A DNA stretch of 64,000 bases from Doris montereyensis (GCA_037039925.1 JAXRKP010000133.1:146001-210000); one strand, 5' to 3'; positions 49,501 through 62,939 are shown, counted from the stretch's first letter. The notes: a model not told the origin generated them from the letters alone. Program-made: numbers and translations.

Positions 49501-49770
49501 CAATTATATCTTTGGTAGCATTATTAAAATTGTTAATTACACTGTCGTGTAAACAGCAAAAGGACCTTGGTAGCCTTTTTTAAATTGTTAATTACACTGT
49601 TGTGTAAACAGCAAAGGGATCATTGGTAGCATTATTGAAATTGTTCATTAGACTGTTGTGTAAACAGCAAAGGGATTTTTGATAGCTTTATTAAAATTGT
49701 TAATTACACTGTCGTTTAAACTGCAAAGGCATCTTTGGTAGCATTTTAAGATTGTTCAATAGACTGTCGT
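43508..49770. repeat. 30/48/55-bp minisatellite, 6.3 kb
   Basis: The largest array, with about 115 units built around AACAGCCAATGA. The first units (43508-43630) are 30 bp long. A 48-bp form with TCTTTGGTAGCATTTTAGA added dominates 43800-45100. A 55-bp form with a further TGTCATGT/TGTCACGT insert dominates 45150-49200. From 49200 to 49770 the units fade out by point changes. GAATTG and GAACAG versions are interspersed. Confidence 0.96.
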
Positions 49771-50589
49771 GTAAACTAATAATAATGTTAAGCCATTGAA
49801 AGAGGGGAGACAGAACCTACAGGAGATTTATAGCATGTAAAACATGTAGTAATTCAATACTAATACAGAGAATAAAGAGTGAAGAAACAAGAATGACGTT
49901 TATATCAATATTATTATTAACTGGAAAAGGACAAAATAAAATGTTACTTCATAACATCTGCTTGTCTTTATTTATAATTCTAATCTAGTTTTAAATGAGA
50001 ATGTATTATAACACATCATATAACTAATATCAGTCATCAACATAATCAAAGGTGTGAACTGGCTCAAATCTGGGATAAAAAAACAACAACTTACTGGTAC
50101 TTCTAAACATTGGTCTTGTAATATTGTAGACTTCTCTCATGGTGCTTCTTTGTTAATTGATTGCATGGCTTTTAATGATATATTTTTAACTATCAATTAC
50201 TCAATTAAGTTACAGTTACTATTATAAAAATAATGAAACAAGCTTTTTACAGCTACATATTGTTTTTGCAACAAAAGTTACAACCCCAGCATAACAAGTG
50301 AGTTTTAATATGTATAATATAGCCTAACTTATGAAAAGGAAATATTGAAAAGTCAAAGTGTCAGTTTCATATTGATTAATAATCATAGATTAATATTTTA
50401 TTTTATGATTGATTTAGTTTACAGTTCACGACATTTTTAGAATAAACAGAAATATAATTCTGCCAAAAAAAAACAATAATAAGAAGAATATAAGAGACAT
50501 CTTAAAATCAAAACGATGAAATACATGTATGTTCATCTGACTTTTAACCATTTTGATATATTGAATCCTTTTCTATATAAAATAACTTT
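49771..50589. other. AT-rich spacer
   Basis: Unique AT-rich sequence with short A-runs. No gene or repeat is recognised. Confidence 0.5.
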
Positions 50590-50960
50590 CTTTCTTTCTT
50601 TATCAGTTCCCATTCTACTTTTCGGTGTATGGGTTCAGATGCCCAAGGATGATCTTTCTTCAGGATGTCCTGTCCTGGCATTTTCTGTTTCCTTCCAAAA
50701 ATGATTAATTTCTATGCTTCAATGCCTCTTTATATCTTCTGCCTTTTGGTCTTTTACTTTGGGCTTTAGCACTGTATACTGATTTAGCTCTTATATTGTC
50801 ATTCATTCTGTTTACATGCCCAAACCATCTGAATTGATTTATTTTTATCTTGGTTTTTATGCCATTTACTTTGGTTTGCTCTCTTATTGTTGTGTTTCTG
50901 ATTTTGTCTCTTTTAGTTTTCCCTACAACTCTTCTTTTAGATAGGGCTTCATTTTTCACT
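50590..50960 (-). mobile_element. RTE-like LINE 3' end, antisense fragment
   Basis: The minus strand reads VVGKTKRDKIRNTTIREQTK, WFGHVNRMNDN and KSVYSAKAQSKRPK, matching the C-terminal region of the LINE at 4800-5150. The 3' end motif (TTCGGTGTATGGGTTCAGATG) and the CTTT-rich tail (50586-50605) mark the LINE end. Only about 370 bp remain. Confidence 0.85.
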
Positions 50961-51545
50961 TTTCCTTATTCTTTCTTCATTGTTCACGAAGGAAACGAAA
51001 ATGACAATATAGAAAAAGAGAAGGATCTTTAAATAGAGATTCATTCTTCACTCTTCACTCTTCGTCGATGAATAAAGTGCCCTACACACCTAAGCGTCAA
51101 TCAATAGTTTGGAATGAACCTCAAAATTGACGTGCAAAACTCCAGGTGTGGATGGAAACCCGTTTTGATTCAACGGCCCGATGGGCCAACCAAATGGGCC
51201 AACCAAATGGGCCAACCAAAAATTGAGCGTGTTTGATTTTCTGGCAACGTGTCGATCTGCCTGCCGCAGACTCCGAGGCACTATTGGGAGCGGTGGCTTT
51301 CCCTTTGAAGTATCGTGAGGAGGGAAGTGAAAATCGGACTCCTAAAACAGTTAAATATCAGTCAAATCAAAAAATTAATTGCATTTTTGAAATCAGCATG
51401 TCGAGATTAACTAAATCAAAGCGTGCAATCCCCTTTTTGATGCAAATTTAGTGAACACCGTGTAGCAATTTTTTAATTTTTTTAGTACAGAAAAGCATTA
51501 CTTATCTAGGATCAAATAGCTTCTTTTTTCTTCCTTTTTTACTCT
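50961..51545. other. Spacer with a 13-bp triplicate
   Basis: Three copies of ATGGGCCAACCAA lie at 51181-51218. The rest is unique and no gene is recognised. Confidence 0.5.
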
Positions 51546-51552
51546 TGTACTA

Positions 51553-51565
51553 CACACACACACAC

Positions 51566-51645
<80 letters not shown>
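51553..51645. repeat. (CA)n(TA)n microsatellite
   Basis: About 15 bp of CA followed by about 75 bp of TA. Confidence 0.95.
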
Positions 51646-51649
<4 letters not shown>

Positions 51650-51936
51650 TGCGGTCAATGTGTTAAGTAGGTGCAGGTAAGTAATTAACAGTAGACACGA
51701 TAAAAATGGCTTCGTGGTCGACAGAAAAGATTCTGGAATTCTTTTAAATTTACCGTTCTCATGAGAACAGTCTCGGTGTAATTTGAGTTGCGCGTCGACT
51801 GGTGCAGGAACGGATTTGCGTAGGATTATTGTCTAGACACAATACCGCTTTCAAGGAGACAGAAACTAGCTCTGTGGTTATGGTTATGGTGATGTCGATT
51901 TCAACGATTTTTGTCGGCCTTGTCGTCAATGGCTGG
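51646..51936. other. Spacer
   Basis: Unique sequence. No gene. Confidence 0.45.
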
Positions 51937-52320
51937 TCTAGAATAAGGTGTTCGTCGTTAATGGCTGGTCTAAATTAAACTTCAAAATAAGGTGTTCGAC
52001 ATTAATGGCAGGTCTAGATTAAACTTCCAAAATAAGGTGTTCGACATTAATGGCAGGTCTAGATTGAACTTCCAAAATAAGGTGTTCGACATTAATGGCA
52101 GGTCTAGATTAAACTTCCAAAATAAGGTGTTCGACATTAATGGCAGGTCTAGATTGAACTTCCAAAATAAGGTGTTCGACATTAATGGCAGGTCTACATT
52201 AAACTTCCAAAATAAGGTGTTCGACATTAATGGCAGGTCTAGATTAAACTTCCAAAATAAGGTGTTCGACATTAATGGCAGGTCTAGATTAAACTTCCAA
52301 AATAAGGTGTTCGACGTTAA
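51937..52320. repeat. 45-bp minisatellite
   Basis: Eight copies of a 45-bp unit (cores AAGGTGTTCGACATTAATGG and TAAACTTCCAAAAT). Stop-free on both strands as a 15-residue repeat. Confidence 0.96.
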
Positions 52321-52554
52321 TTAAAGACATTTTTATCTTCAAACATGAGCTGACAGCAATGCATAAAAGTAAAGTGAAAGAGGAAATATAAAGTTGTAAA
52401 AAACCATTAAAAATAGCGGGAAAATTCCACGTCTGGTCTTTCTTTTGTTAGGTAGGAATAAAAATGTTCATATTATTTTGACTTGAGAAAAGTTAGGTTG
52501 ACTTGAGATAAGTTAGACCATGTATGTATATGTGTTGGGAAAACTCCAACCATC

Positions 52555-53785
52555 AAGAAAATGAAGAATGAAAAATGAAAAGTGAATCATCAATGTAAAC
52601 CATCAAGAAAAGGAAGAGTAAAAAAGTGAAAGTGAAAGATGAAAAGTGAAAAATAAAGAGGGAAAGATGAAAAATGAAAATTGAAAAATGAAAAATGAAA
52701 AGTGAAAAATGAAGAGTGAAAGATGAAAAGTGAAAAATGAAGAGTGAAAGATGAAAAGTGAAAAGTGAAAAATGAAGAGTGAAAGATGAAAAGGGAAAAG
52801 TGAAAAATGAAGAGTGAAAGATGAAAAGTGAAATGGGAAACAGAAAGAGTGAAAGATCTAAGTGAAAAGGGAAAAATAAAGAGTGAAAGATGAAAAATCA
52901 AGATTGAAAGATGAAAAGTGAAAAGTGAAGAGTGAAAGATGGAAAGAGAAAATGAAGAGTGAAAGGTGAAAAGGAGAAAAATAAAGAGAAATGAAAAATG
53001 AAAAATGAAGAGTGAAAGATGAAAAGTGAAAAATGAGGAGTGAAAGATGAGAAGTGAAAAGTGAAAAATGAGAAATGAAAAGTGAAAAATGAAGAGTGCA
53101 AAATGAAAAGTGAAAAAAAAAAGAGAAATGAAAAGTGAAAGATGAAAAGTGAAAAATGAAGAGTGAAAGATGAAAAGTTGAAAGTGAAGAGTGCAAGATA
53201 GAAAGTGAAAAATGAAGAGTGGAAGAGGAAAAATGAAAAGCGAAAAAGGAAAATTATAAGATGAAAAGTGAAAAGTGGGAAAAAAAGAGTGAAAGATGAA
53301 AGTGCAAAGGGAAAAATGAAGAGTGAAAGGTAAAAAAGTAAAGAGTGAAAGATGAAAAGTGAAAAGTGAAAAGTGAAAGATGAAAAGTGAAAAATGAAGA
53401 GTGAAAGATGAAAAGGGAAAAAATTGAAAAATGAAGAGTGCAAAATGAAAAGGAAAAATGAAGAGTGAAAGATGAAAAGTGAAAAATGAAGAGTGAAAGA
53501 TGAAAAGTGAAAAACGAAGAGTGAAAAAGGAAAAGGGAAAAATGAAGAGTGAAAGATGAAAAGTGAAAAATGAAGAGTGCACGATGAAAAAGGGAAAAGC
53601 GAAGAGTGAAAAATGAAGAGTGAAAAATGAAGAGTGAAAGATGAAAAGTGAAAAATGAAGAGTGCAAGATGAAAAAGTTAAAAATGAAGAGTGAAAAATG
53701 AAGAGTGAAAAATGAAGAGTGAGAGATGAAAAGTGAAAAGTGAAAAATGAAGAGTGAAAGATGAAAAGTGAAAAGCGAAGTACTA
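52555..53785. repeat. 28-bp A/G-rich minisatellite
   Basis: About 44 copies of a unit made of AATGAAGAGTGAAAGATG and AAAAGTGA, with a 7-bp substructure (GTGAAAA). The strand is nearly C-free. Minus-strand frames of Phe/Ser/Leu/His run up to 330 codons and are repeat by-products. Confidence 0.95.
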
Positions 53786-53849
53786 TCTAAAGGTGGCCTA
53801 AGACAACACATACCCACATAATTCTAGTAAGGAAGAACCCTCGATCGCT

Positions 53850-56800
53850 CGGCATAGAGAGACTGTCGTGTCTGACCGTTTGGGGGCAAGACCGTGTTGG
53901 GGGTATGCATAGAGAGACTGTCATGTCTGCCTGTTGGGTGCAAGATCGTGTTGGGGGTATGCATAGAGAGACTGTCATGTCTGCCTGTTGGGTGCAAGAC
54001 CGTGTTGGGGGCATGCATAGAGAGACTGTCATGTCTGCCTGTTGGGTGCAAGACCGTGTTGGGGGTATGCATAGAGAGACTGTCATGTCTGCCTGTTGGG
54101 TGCAAGACCGTGTTGGGGGCATGCATAGAGACTGTCATGTCTGCCTGTTGGGTGCAAGACCGTGTTGGGGTATGCATAGAGAGACTGTCATGTCTGCCTG
54201 TTGGGTGCAAGACCGTGTTGGGGGTATGCATAGAGAGACTGTCATGTCTGCCTGTTGGGTGCAAGACCGTGTTGGGGTATGCATAGAGAGACTGTCATGT
54301 CTTCCTGTTGGGTGCAAGACCGTGTTGGGGGTATGCATAGAGAGACTGTCATGTCTGCCTGTTGGGTGCAAGACCGTGTTGGGGTATGCATAGAGAGACT
54401 GTCATGTCTGCCTGTTGGGTGCAAGACCGTGTTGGGGGTATGCATAGAGAGACTGTTGTCATGTCTGCCTGTTGGGTGCAAGACCGTGTTGGGGGTATGC
54501 ACAGAGAGACTGTCATGTCTGCCTGTTGGGTGCAAGACCGTGTTGGGGTATGCATAGAGAGACTGTCATGTCTGCCTGTTGGGTGCAAGACCGTGTTGGG
54601 GGTATGCATAGAGAGACTGTCATGTCTGCCTGTTGGATGCAAGACCGTGTTGGGGGTATGCACAGAGAGACTGTCATGTCTGCCTGTTGGGTGCAAGACC
54701 GTGTTGGGGGTATGCATAGAGAGACTGTCATGTCTGCCTGTTGGGTGCAAGACCGTGTTGGGGTATGCATAGAGAGACTGTCATGTCTGCCTGTTGGGTG
54801 CAAGACCGTGTTGGGGGTATGCATAGAGAGACTGTCATGTCTGCCTGTTGGGTGCAAGACCGTGTTGGGGGTATGCATAGAGAGACTGTCATGTCTGTCT
54901 GTTGGGTGCAAGACCGTGTTGGGGGTATGCATAGAGAGACTGTCATGTCTGCCTGTTGGGTGCAAGACCGTGTTGGGGGTATGCATAGAGAGACTGTCAT
55001 GTCTGCCTGTTGGGTGCAAGACCGTGTTGGGGGTATTGGGTCATGGTATGGCATAGAGAGACTGTCATGTCTGCCTTTGGGTGCAAGACCGTGTTGGGGT
55101 ATGCATAGAGAGACTGTCATGTCTGCCTGTTGGGTGCAAGACCATGTTGGGGGTATGCATAGAGACTGATGTCTGTCATGGGTCGTGTTGGGGCATACAA
55201 GATGCCGTTGGGGGTATGCAGAGACTGTCATGTCTGCCTGTTTGCAAGACCGTGTTGGGGTATGCATAGAGAGACTGTCATGTCTGCCATTTGGGTGCAA
55301 GACCGTGTTGGGGGTATGCATAGAGAGACTGTCATGTCTGCCTGTTGGGTGCAAGACCGTGTTGAGGGCATGCATAGAGAGACTGTCATGTCTGCCTGTT
55401 GGGTGCAAGACCGTGTTGGGGGTATGCAAGATGTCTGCCTGTGTTGGGGGTATGCATAGAGACTGTCATGTCTGCCGATTGGGTGCAAGACCGTGTTGGG
55501 GGTATGCATAGAGAGACTGTCATGTCTGCCTGTTGGGTGCAAGACCGTGTTGGGGTATGCATAGAGAGACTGTCATGTCTGCAGGGGCAAGTTTGGGTAT
55601 GCAAGACTGTCGTGTTGGGGGGATGTTATGCATAGAGAGACTGTCATGTCTGCCATTTGGGGGTAAGATCGTTGGGGGGCAAGAGTCTGTCATGTCTGCC
55701 ATTTCCGGGGCAAGATCGTGGGGGTATGCATAGAGAGACTGTCATGTCTGCCATTTGGGGCAAGACTGTCATGTCTGTGTTGGCAAGATCGGTTGGGGCA
55801 TGCATAGAGAGACTGTCATGTCTGCCATTTAGGGACAAGATCGTGTTGGGGGCATGCAAGATCATGTGGGGTTTGGGGCAAGACGATCGTGTTTGGGGTA
55901 TTAGAGAGACTATCATGTCTGCCATTTGGGGGCAAGATCGTGTGGGGGCAGAGACTGTCGTGCCATTTTGGGGTAAGGTGTGGGGGGATGGGGGCACGCA
56001 TAGAGAGACTGTCATGTTTGCCATTTGGGGGTAAGATCGTGTGGGGGGAGGGGGCACGCATAGAGAGACTGTCATGTCTGCCATTTTGATCGGGGTAAGA
56101 CTGTCATGTCTGCCATTTGGGGGGGTAAGATCGGGGGACTGTCATGTCTGCCATTTGGGGGGCAAGGTGTGGGGGGGCACGCATAGAGAGACTGTCATGT
56201 CTGCCATTTGGGGGTAAGATCGTGTGGGGGGGCACGCATAGAGAGACTGTCATGTCTGCCTGTTGGGTGCAAGCCATTTGGGGGCATAGAGAGAGTCATG
56301 CCTGTTGGGGGGACCGTGTTGGGGGCATGCATAGAGAGACTGTCATGTCTGCCTGTTGGGTGCAAGACCGTGTTGGGGGTATGCATAGAGAGACTGTCAT
56401 GTCTGCCTGTTGGGTGCAAGACCGTGTTGGGGTATGCATAGAGAGACTGTCATGTCTGCCGGTTGGGTGCAAGATTTGGGGGTATACATAGAGAGACTGT
56501 CATGTCTGCCTGTTGGGTGCAAGACCGTGTTGGGGGTATGCATAGAGAGACTGTCATGTCTGTCATTTTGGGGCAAGATTATGTTGAGGGTATGCATAGA
56601 GATACTCTCATGTCTGCCATTTGGGCCAACATTATGTTGAGGGTGTGCATAGAGAGACTGTCATGTCTGCCATTTGGGGGCAAGATCGTGCTGGGGGTAT
56701 GCATAGAGAGTCTGTCATGTCTGCCATTTAGGGGCAAGATCGTGTTGGGGTATCCATGGAGAGACTGTCATGTCTGCCATTTAGGAGCAAGATCGTGTTG

Positions 56801-58850
56801 GGGGTAGGCATAGAGAGACTGTCATGTCTGCTATTTGTGGCAAGATTTGTGTCGGGGCATGCATAGAGAGACTGTCATGTCTGCCATTTAGGGACAAGAT
56901 TGTGTTGGGGTATCTAGAGACTGTCATGTCTGCCGGGGGGCAAGATCGTGTTGGGGTATTCATGAAGAGACTATCATGTCTGCCATTTGGGGGCAAAGAT
57001 TTGGGGGCAACTGTCATGTCTGCCATTTGGGATAAGATCGTGTGGGGGGGGGCACGCATAGAGAGACTGTCATGTCTGCCATTTGGGGGGTAAGATCGTG
57101 TGGGGGGAGGGGCACGCATAGAGAGACTGTCATGTCTGCCATTTGGGGCAAGATGGGGTGGGGGAAGGGGGGTTGAAGGGGTCATGCCATTTGGGGGTAA
57201 GATCGTGTGGGGCAGCAGACTGTCATGTCTGCCATTTGGGGGCAAGATCGTGTGGGGGGAGGGGCATGCATAGAGACTGTCATGTCTGCCATTTGGGGGT
57301 AAGATTTGGGGGAGCATAGAGAGACTGTCATGTCTGCCATTTGGGGGTAAGATCGTGTGGGAGGCACGCATAGAGAGACTGTCATGTCTGCCATTTTAGG
57401 GGTAAGATTTTGGGGCAAAGACTATCATGTCTGCCATTTGTGGGGGGCACGCATAGAGAGACTGTCATGTCTGCCTGTTCAAGACCGTGTGGGGGGGTAT
57501 GCATAGAGAGACTGTCATGTCTGCCTGTTGGGTGCCAGACCGTGTTGGGGTATGCATAGAGACTGTCATGTCTGCCTGTTGGGTGCAAGACCGTGTTGGG
57601 GTATGCATAGAGAGACTGTCATGTCCTGCCTGTTGGAGTCCAAGACCGTGTTGGGGGTATGCATAGAGAGACTGTCATGTCTGCCTGTTGGTGCAAGACC
57701 GTGTTGGGGTATGCATAGAAGACTGTCATGTCTGCCGGTTGGGTGCAAGACCGTGTTAGGGGGTTACATAGAGAGACTGTCATGTCTGCCTGTTGGGTGC
57801 AAGACCGTGTTGGGGGTATGCATAGAGAGACTGTCATGTCTGTCATTTAGGGGCAAGATTATGTTGAGGGTATGCATAGAGATACTCTCATGTCTGCCAT
57901 TTGGGCCAACATTATGTTGAGGGTGTGCATAGAGAGACTGTCATGTCTGCCATTTCAATGGGCAAAGATCGTGCTGCAGGGGTATGCATAGAGAGTCTGT
58001 CATGTCTGCCATTTATGGGGCAAGATCGTGTTGGGGTATCCATGGAGAGACTGTCATGTCTGCCATTTAGGAGCAAGATCGTGTTGGGGGTATGCATGAA
58101 GACTGTCATGTCTGCTGTTTGTGGCAAGATCGTGTTGAGGGCATGCATATTTTTGTAGAGACTGTCATGTCTGCCATTTAGGGACAAGATTGTGTTGGGG
58201 GTATGCATAGAGTAAGACTGTCATGTCTGCCACTTTTGGCTAGGGCAAGATTTGTCTAGGGTCATTCATGGTCAACTGTCATGTCTGCCACGAATACAAG
58301 ATCGATGTGGGGGGGGGCTCGCATACAAAGAGACTGTCATGTCTGCCATTTGGGTGTAAGATCGTGTGGGGGATAAGGGGCACGCATACAATTGAGACTG
58401 TCATGTCTGCCATTTGGGGTAAGATCGTGTCTTGGGGGGGCACGGTCAGTTCAGAGACTGTCATGTCTGCCATTTTGGGGGTAAGATCGTGTGGGGGAGG
58501 GGGGCACCATATTTAGATTTCAATTGTCTGCCATTTGGGGGTTTGATCGTGGTCAGGGGGTCAATTAGAGAGACTGTCATGTCTGCCATTTGGGGCAAGG
58601 TAGTGGCCGATTGTCAATGTTAATGGGGGCATGATAGAGAGACTGTCATGTCTGCCATTTGGGGTAAGATCGTGTGGGGGGGGGGCACATAGAGAGACTG
58701 TCATGTCTGCCATTTGGGGGGTAAGATCGTGGGGGGGGTATACATAGAGAGACTGTAATGTCTGACATTTTGGGGTAAGATCGTGTGTTGGGGGCATGCA
58801 TTTGTCATGTCTTAAGATTGCCATTTAAGGGGTAAGATCATATGCCTAGG
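53850..58850. repeat. 53/54-bp G-rich minisatellite, 5 kb
   Basis: About 90 copies of a unit with GCATAGAGAGACTGTCATGT, a variable middle and a G-run of 4-9. Two middle types form blocks: CTGCCTGTTGGGTGCAAGAC (53930-55640, 56230-56540, 57460-57830) and CTGCCATTTGGGGGTAAGAT (55640-56230, 56550-57450, 57880-58850). Units in the second type are more irregular. Confidence 0.96.
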
Positions 58851-61800
58851 ACTTATAGGTAATAATTTATAATAAATTTCTCTGGTCAATCCATAGAGAC
58901 TGTTCTTGACGATTGTTTTTTTCTCAATTTCATTTAGTTTATATGCAAATAAAGTAGTCTTACTATGTCTACTATTCAATTTAGTTTCAATTTTCAAGAT
59001 TATGGTCACTGTCTCTGTCTTTCTGGTCATTAGATTGTCAATAGTTGACATTTCAATGGTCAGCTGAGGGTAATGGTCATGCTCTAAACGCCTTTAATAA
59101 AACATCTCTGACAATCATGAGATTATACACAGGAAGGTTCTTTTTGTATGCAAATAAAGTGGATGACTGTCAATTCTGTTATTCTCAAACGGTCCATTCA
59201 TCAGGAATTTCTTATTAAAACATACAAATAAAGTGGTCTTATATTTATCTTGTCTACTCTTTTCGTCCTCAGTTTTCACTAATTCATGCACGGTCAAATG
59301 TCGAACTCTCATCAATAATAAGTTTTTGCGCGATTTCTTCTCAATAATGGTCAGTTATGATAAATTTTTAGTGGACATTTCACACTGGTCCTTCATTCAT
59401 GAGGTACTTATTCTATGATCAGGAAGTTTTTAAAAAATTATACAAATAAAGTAAGCATTTCACTGGCCATTTTTAATTTCCTAAGTGCACGGTCATCATA
59501 GTGTTTCCGTAATTTTTCTCTCAATAATCAGTTATGATCTACTTTTTCTTCCTTCCATGAAACATTTATTGACGATTCTACACGTTCTCTCATGTCCTTC
59601 TCTCAGGGAGTTCTCTTCTATCTCTCGGACATTTCTCTGGTCAGTTTTCTGACCTCTCGCCTCAGGGTACTCTCTGCCTAAAGATCAATCTTATTATTTA
59701 TATTGGGAATAAGTTAGCTCTCAATATTGATAGGAATTTGATGTTTTTCCACAATAAGTCTAGGAATAATTTTGCATTAGCTGACTCCACTATTGGAATA
59801 AATCTCCATTCAGCTTTTTCCTGAGCCATTTGTCTGATTACGCTAAGTGATAGGAATAAATGACTGATAGGAATCCTATTTCTCTTTGTCCTTCCTCTAT
59901 CTTCTCTCCCCGATGATGATCTGATGATGTCAAACTCTGCCAGGAACCCTCCCGGATCAACGTGGCTGTCACAATTTGTGTAAAACAACCTGTGGCTGCA
60001 GGAAGGTTGCAATTCTTTGTTCAGAAATGTTTTTGTGAAGGGTCTTGCATGGAACTAAAAAAGAAATAAGATTTAGTGTATTAAATATGTACAAAGTGTA
60101 CATTTTTACGTGTGTTTGTTTGACATGTGCCTTTTGTATGTGTGTGGGGGGTGTGTGTATGTGTGTGTTTGTGTGTGTGTGAGGACAAAGAAACCTCTTA
60201 AAGTTGATGTATGATTATTTTTGTAGATACCGGTGCTTTTATGCAAGCTTGATAGTCTTGTGTGTTCTTATATAATTAGGTGACTTTCTTTGTAAATAAG
60301 AGTAAGATTTTAAACAAATAATAACCACTTACCTTGGCTAGAAGACTAAAGCAATTTCTCTAGTGGTCATTATGGTCAATAATATTTAACCACTTGCGTA
60401 CAATACACGATGTTTTTCTCATTACATAATATGTTTTCCTCTTTACAATTTCAGTGTTAGTAAAAATGTGAAATAAGATTAAATCTAACAAATTGTAACA
60501 CCAAGCAGCAAAAAAATGGGATTTTAGGAATTCTGTCTTGGAGTATCAGTGATGATGGTCAGTTCAAGACTTTCAATACGTATCGTTTTTGAATCAGTAT
60601 CTGATTGGAATAAGCAAAAACCAAATATTTAGATAGGAATTTTCTGTTGCAAATCTTGCTTATTTAGATTCAAGTGGTCAATCGGTCAATTTAGCTGGAC
60701 GTTCAGTAATACTGGTCATACGGTCATCATAGTGTTTGCGTCCCTTGTCAATGTTAATGTTAAGTTATGATAAACCTACTCTGTCTTTCTATAACACATT
60801 GATTGACATGCACACACGTTGTTCTCAAAATTTGGTCAGTCTAGGAACTGTTTTTCTATATATACAAAATAAAGTGGAATTTCACTGATAGTCAGTTTTG
60901 TCATTCACGATCAAACGGTCATCATAGCCTAAACACTTATAGGTAATAATTTAGGAATAAATTACTCTGACAATCCATGAGACATAAGTGATCAGGAAGT
61001 TTCTTTTTTTAAATGCAAATAAAGTGGACATGTTACTGGTCAAGTTTTGGTTATTCACGGTCAAATAGTCATCATAGATTGTCAATAGTGGGCTATGGTA
61101 ACTTTGCTCGCCTTCCATAAAACATCCATAGACGATTAATAAGTTGTTAGGAAAAGAATTTTGTAGGAATAGAATTTTTTATTAAAATGATACAAATAAA
61201 GTGGACATTCCACTGGTCATGTTTTGGCCAATTAAATACCCTGTATTCAATAACCAAAGGGTGAATTAGGCATGTTTTGCGCTTGTCAATAATAGATGAT
61301 GATAAATTTATGCTCATACCCTTCCATGAGGACTTATTAATGATCAGGAAGTTGGTAAAAAAATTTACAAATAAAGTAAGCATTTCTGCCTTAAAGCGTT
61401 GAAACTTTCATTTTTGTCATGCACGGTCAAATGGTCATCATAGTGTTTCCATTGGAATAATAAGTTATGATCAACTTTACAATTCCATCCATGAAACATT
61501 TATTGACGAATACAATTCAATATCTCACATTTATTGATCAGGGAGTTTGTTACTATAAAATATATTGGAATTTATGGTCAGTTTTGTTATTCAAAAATCG
61601 GTTCTTTCAGTAACCATTTATTATTTATATTTTATTAGCTACAATATTATTCACGTTTGAAAATCAATTTAAAAGAATACATCAACTATACAAAAATCTT
61701 CATTAACTTATCTGATTAAATCATTTCCTTTTTGTAGCTTCATTTCTTTTGCCCGTCTATCCATTTTTCAATTTACAAGGAGAATAACCAGAAAGTTCTG

Positions 61801-62095
61801 AAAGGTTCTTGATATTATAAGCAAATAGAATATGTCACTCTTTGTATTAAAAACACCACTCTTAGACATGTCCTTCAGTGAATCAGAGGGTTAGGGAAGG
61901 CCAGTGGGAAAAAGTGGAAGATGACTTGGTTTTCAATAACTTCTGTCGTTTTGGCCTTCTTTACCAAAAATCACAAGAAAAGCACCCATCGTCCTCTTTG
62001 AAAATAACCTTCTTAACTCTTTACCAATAACCTTCTAAAGATTAGCAATAACCTTCTGAATAACTCTTAGGAATAAGTGATAGGAATAAATGTTG
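58851..62095. repeat. Diverged ~150-200-bp repeat family, AT-rich
   Basis: Recurring motifs CGGTCATCATAGTGTTT (59491, 60721, 61431; variants 60918 and 61067), ACAAATAAAGTGG (59152, 59226, 60886, 61015, 61192) and TATTGACGAT appear in the same order, with spacing of about 150-200 bp. Copies are old. A minus-strand frame at 59698-60012 (104 codons, with CSHRLFYTNCDSHVDPGGF) looks less repetitive but matches nothing known to me. A TG-rich tract lies at 60139-60181. Confidence 0.6.
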
Positions 62096-62430
62096 TCAAT
62101 AACCTGATAGGACTAAGTGCGAATAAGGATTAAGTGATAGGAAAAGTGTCAGAATAAGTGATAGCAATAAGTGATAGGAATAAATGATAGGAATAAATGA
62201 TAGGAATAAATGATAGGAATAAGTGATAGGAATAAGTGATAGGAATAAGTGATAGAATAAGTGATAGGAATAAATGATAGGAATAAGTGATAGGAATAAG
62301 TGATAGGAATAAGTGATAGGAATAAGTGATAGGAATAAATGATAGGAATAAATGATAGGAATAAATGATAGGAATAAATGATAGGAATAAATGATAGGAA
62401 TAAATGATAGGAATAAGTGATAGGAATAAG
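62096..62430. repeat. 13-bp minisatellite
   Basis: About 25 copies of GATAGGAATAAGT, alternating with GATAGGAATAAAT. Confidence 0.96.
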
Positions 62431-62939
62431 AGAAGACTGTTGTTCGTGGCCTTCTACTGAATAACCTTCTGTGACTCTTTGATGATGCTATATGATGTAT
62501 CAAAATGTCTGTTACTCTTTGCCAATAACCTTTTGTCTTTTGTGGACCCTCCCCTTCTGTCCATTGAAATTTGTCTTTATTCAATTCAATCACTCTTTGC
62601 CAATAACCTTCTGATCTTGCAATTGAACCTCATCCTGTCACTCTTTCAATAACCGGTCATTCTTTGCCAATCATTTATGAGTTTCCCTATGTCTTTCAGT
62701 GTCCTATTAAATTTCTTCTTTTCTACTCTCATTTATAGTTTCCTCTCAATGCTATTAAACTTATAAATAATAATAATACTCTTTATGCAAGCTTGATGGA
62801 AAAGTCTTATTAGAGTGTTATCAATTTGAAACTTATGCCAATAACCTTCTGTCCTTGTTTACGTTCTTTAAAACTTTATTTGATTATTTTTGATTGTTTT
62901 TGCCATTTTAGCTTCTCGTCAAAAATATGCCAAGATATT
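62431..62939. other. AT-rich region with a dispersed 20-bp motif
   Basis: CTCTTTGCCAATAACCTTCT occurs with changes near 62462, 62515, 62591, 62640 and 62838, and also at 62000-62060 left of the 13-bp array. No gene is seen. Confidence 0.5.

Noticed and set aside
51080..51300. Possible end of a DNA transposon around the GGGCCAACCAA triplicate
   Set aside because: No matching inverted end or target duplication was found.
52590..53817. Phe/Ser/Leu-rich frames up to 330 codons
   Set aside because: By-products of the A/G-rich 28-bp repeat.
53787..58824. Cys-containing repeat frames (such as CLPVGCKTVLGVCIERL) that look like a secreted repeat protein
   Set aside because: Generated by the 53/54-bp satellite; the frame is lost at each change of G-run length and the opposite strand is equally open.
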